From NCBI GenBank assembly GCA_021613335.1, contig JAJTWR010000090.1:1753501-1817500 (forward strand): a stretch of DNA of 64,000 nucleotides, written 5' to 3'. Shown piece after piece: positions 61,269 through 64,000 of this stretch (positions are counted from its first letter, which is position 1; each line of letters begins with the position of its first letter). Position numbers and translations under genes: made by a program. The stretch is from Whitmania pigra (Eukaryota; Annelida; Clitellata; Hirudinida; Haemopidae). The notes under the pieces were generated by a model. The model worked only from the letters and a program-made list of their open reading frames with translations. It was not told the DNA's origin and ran no database searches.

Positions 61269-61660
61269 TTGTTGTTGAAGGTTCTTTGGTGCAAGTCGTT
61301 ACAGTTGTTTTTTGTTGATCGCCAGAGCTTGGTTGTTTATTTTCTATGGACTGAATTGAAAGAAAGTCTTTGTAGCTGGGTTCACTTTCTCAACTTATTC
61401 AAAGAAAGTTTTACTCCAGAGACTCTGGAATGAAAAACAAAATTACTAAAATTAAAATTTATTAATTTTGTCTTACTAATTCATAAAAATTCATTAGAAT
61501 AATTCATGAGAACTGAATGAGTTTCAAACTGCCACTAACGAATTAAGACCCCTCTGAAAGACTAAGAGATGGAGACACACACTCTCTTCAGTTTCACACA
61601 AATCGAATCCCTCCAAATAACTGAGATCTGAAGTTCGTCTAGAAAGATGGATGGAGGTCC

Positions 61661-61670
61661 TTTATATAGA
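61661..61670 (-). promoter_or_regulatory. TATA-like box for the short zinc-finger gene
   Basis: TCTATATAAA on the minus strand, 393 bp before the ATG at 61268. It would imply a 5' UTR of about 360 nt. It is a plausible but single-motif call. Confidence 0.35.
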
Positions 61671-63063
61671 CGAGTCCTGGGATTTGAGGAAAAGTGAACT
61701 TAATGAAGAGAGAGGTGTTAATGAATTGTCTCTTCTGTGACGATTTTTTCTCAGACTGCAATCGAACTGAGTAGACTCCCCACACGCCCTCCTGGGCCCC
61801 TCTGCCAGTCCCTGTGGGTGTCACCGAGTCCCTCTAGAGTCCCGTTCGGTCACATTCCGTAACATTCCATCTGCTCTTTGATCTGCGGGTACGAAAGAGA
61901 TTAGATTAACAAACATTACACGCGCCCGCGGCCATCCTGGCACGCGATGGCAGCATCTCTCTCCTTAATGAGAGGGTCATTCATGACGTCAGGCGCTGCC
62001 TACGATCCCCAAGACTGACACCTCCTGGAAACGCGAACGTTTTTTTTCCGACTCGGAGTTGATTAATAATTTTTTTCATCACCGCTTCAGATGGCGCTGC
62101 TCGGACAGATGGATGGATGGATGACTGGAAGAGATTAAAATCCGGATCCTCATGTTGAAGATTTTTCATTTAATTGGAACGACGTCGGAGTTGAGCCGTT
62201 TTGAGTTTTTTTTTGAGGTTCAAGACTTTCTTGGATGGAAAGATGAGCTAAAAAATAAGTAATAAGTCTCAATGGGGGTTAATTAAAAATGGCAAGAAGT
62301 ACTGTAAAACTGTAAGCATACTGGGATGCAATTTAATGTCAATGCTACCAATGTAAAAAAAAATCATCTTTTAAATGAGTTAATTGTTAATGATATATTA
62401 GCGTTAGTACTATTATTTGGTAAATTAGCGAATTAAACAGTGAATTACCGTATTAATATTAATTAGTAAATTAGTATTAATATTCATCGCCAATCATTGT
62501 GTAAATGATTGACACTTGCAATAATAAACGAGCAGCCGTAATATTAATATTAATAGCACGAACAATTCAGCTCAGAAAGATGTCAACAAAGACGAAACTG
62601 TTTCATTGATCGATAAACGGGAAAAAGGAAAGTAAAACAGATCAAGATGTCCGTAAGATGAGATGCTGAAGATAACTTGAGAGAGGAGGAGCCAAAATCT
62701 AGAGGAACCTCCCACGGAGACTACACGGGTTCATACTCCGTTGTTATGATGGCACACCTTCCTAGCAATGCAGGTAACAATTACCTGAGTGCGTTTACCT
62801 GATAACAAGCCGCGTCAAGTTAGTTTAGTTTAATTTGAACTGAAATTACTTTGAAACGAGTTTTTTAAGTTTCAGATATCAAACCTGTGAAAATAGGGCT
62901 CCATTTGTTTCAATAAATGAAATAGAAAATTAAAATTTAATTCCGTTGTTTATTGACAACTTTAAATATTTTGTTAGCAACAAAGTAAATATGAACTTAT
63001 GAATTTTATCTCAATTTACCCAAAATTAAATAATCTCACCAAAAATGGTGCAGAATCATTTGT

Positions 63064-63310
63064 AATATTATAATATTGATAATATCATAATACTGATAGT
63101 ATTATAACATTGATAATATTATAATACTGATAATATTATAATACTGATAATATTATAACATTGATAATATCCCAATATTGCAGTATCACTTCATATAATA
63201 GCATTATCATAATTTAATATAATGCAATCGTACTATCGTAATATTCTCATATCATAATATCATAATATCATAATATTCTCATATCATAAATTCATAATAT
63301 CATAATGTTG
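63064..63310. repeat. AT-rich imperfect tandem and palindromic repeat
   Basis: Repeated 18-20 bp units such as GATAATATTATAATACT, each partly self-complementary, followed by CATAATATCATAATATTCTC units. No coding capacity. Confidence 0.85.
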
Positions 63311-63390
63311 GCGTGGAAACAATTGAACGTTGTGAAATGTTAAGGACTGACATTAATATATAATCGATTTATAGTTATTTTTAAACTTCT

Positions 63391-63589
<199 letters not shown>

Positions 63590-64000
63590 AACAGGCAAAC
63601 AATTAGATTCTTTAATTGAAAAAAATCAATGTGAAAATATGACCTTGAAACTGCACTCGAGTGTAACAATTTGAACTTTCCGAATGTGAGCGTCTTGATT
63701 ATGATTGAAAATATTTTTTGCAGTTAGTGACTCTTAAAATAAATAAATGAAAAAAACGAATTCTTTTCAAGTCTCCCTCCACAATTCTTCCATTCATCTC
63801 TTCCTAAATTCTTCCTTCTCTCCACCTCTGAATCTACATTTCAAGGATTCCAAGTGACTCACTGAACCGAGTGACCTCGGGTGGTCATTAAAAGTAAACT
63901 TACGTCGTAAACACAATCACTTACTCAGACCACCTGCCAATTAAATGAGATTGTAGAATAAGCAACGGTGATGATGATGACAATGACGACGACAAAAACG

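Overview
The window is nuclear DNA from an animal. Genes are split by many short AT-rich introns with GT-AG borders, intergenic DNA is AT-rich and full of (AAT)n-type microsatellites, and there are tRNA-derived SINEs and a MITE-like element. The gene set (UBE3A, DPY30, ATG3, DDAH, PHPT1, an MS4A-like gene, an Mn-type CDF transporter, an MFSD6-like family and a plant-type GH3 xylosidase) fits an invertebrate, most plausibly a lophotrochozoan such as an annelid. That species guess is inference. All multi-exon models were assembled by hand from splice sites, reading-frame phase and family similarity, and each closes into one uninterrupted frame.

Layout. 1-12.8 kb: three tandem MFS_1_like (MFSD6-like) transporter genes on +. 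The first two are a recent duplication that includes about 1.3 kb of promoter; the third is older. 15.0-16.3 kb (-): a four-exon MS4A-like tetra-membrane-spanning protein. 18.7-24.4 kb (-): UBE3A-type HECT ubiquitin ligase, 11 exons, sharing a 351-bp head-to-head promoter interval with DPY30 (+, 24.75-25.24 kb). 25.9-29.9 kb (-): a secreted GH3 beta-xylosidase-like enzyme, 11 exons. 31.1-38.4 kb (+): two tandem ATG3 genes, one of ordinary length and one with a shortened flexible region. 41.1-46.4 kb (+): a 10-exon cation diffusion facilitator with DxxxD metal sites in both TM2 and TM5. 49.0-52.2 kb (+): DDAH. 53.0-53.8 kb (-): PHPT1-like phosphohistidine phosphatase. 56.9-58.9 kb (+) and 60.6-61.3 kb (-): two convergent C2H2 zinc-finger genes with single-exon coding regions. 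61.3-64 kb: no gene recognised.

The genes are mostly unrelated housekeeping and regulatory functions, not a pathway cluster. The relationships that matter are duplication (MFS x3, ATG3 x2) and shared intergenic regions (UBE3A/DPY30 head-to-head; DPY30/GH3 tail-to-tail; GH3/ATG3 divergent). I found no sign of an organised new multi-gene system. The most interesting items are the ATG3 pair, the recent MFS duplication with a copy-specific SINE, and the animal GH3 xylosidase.
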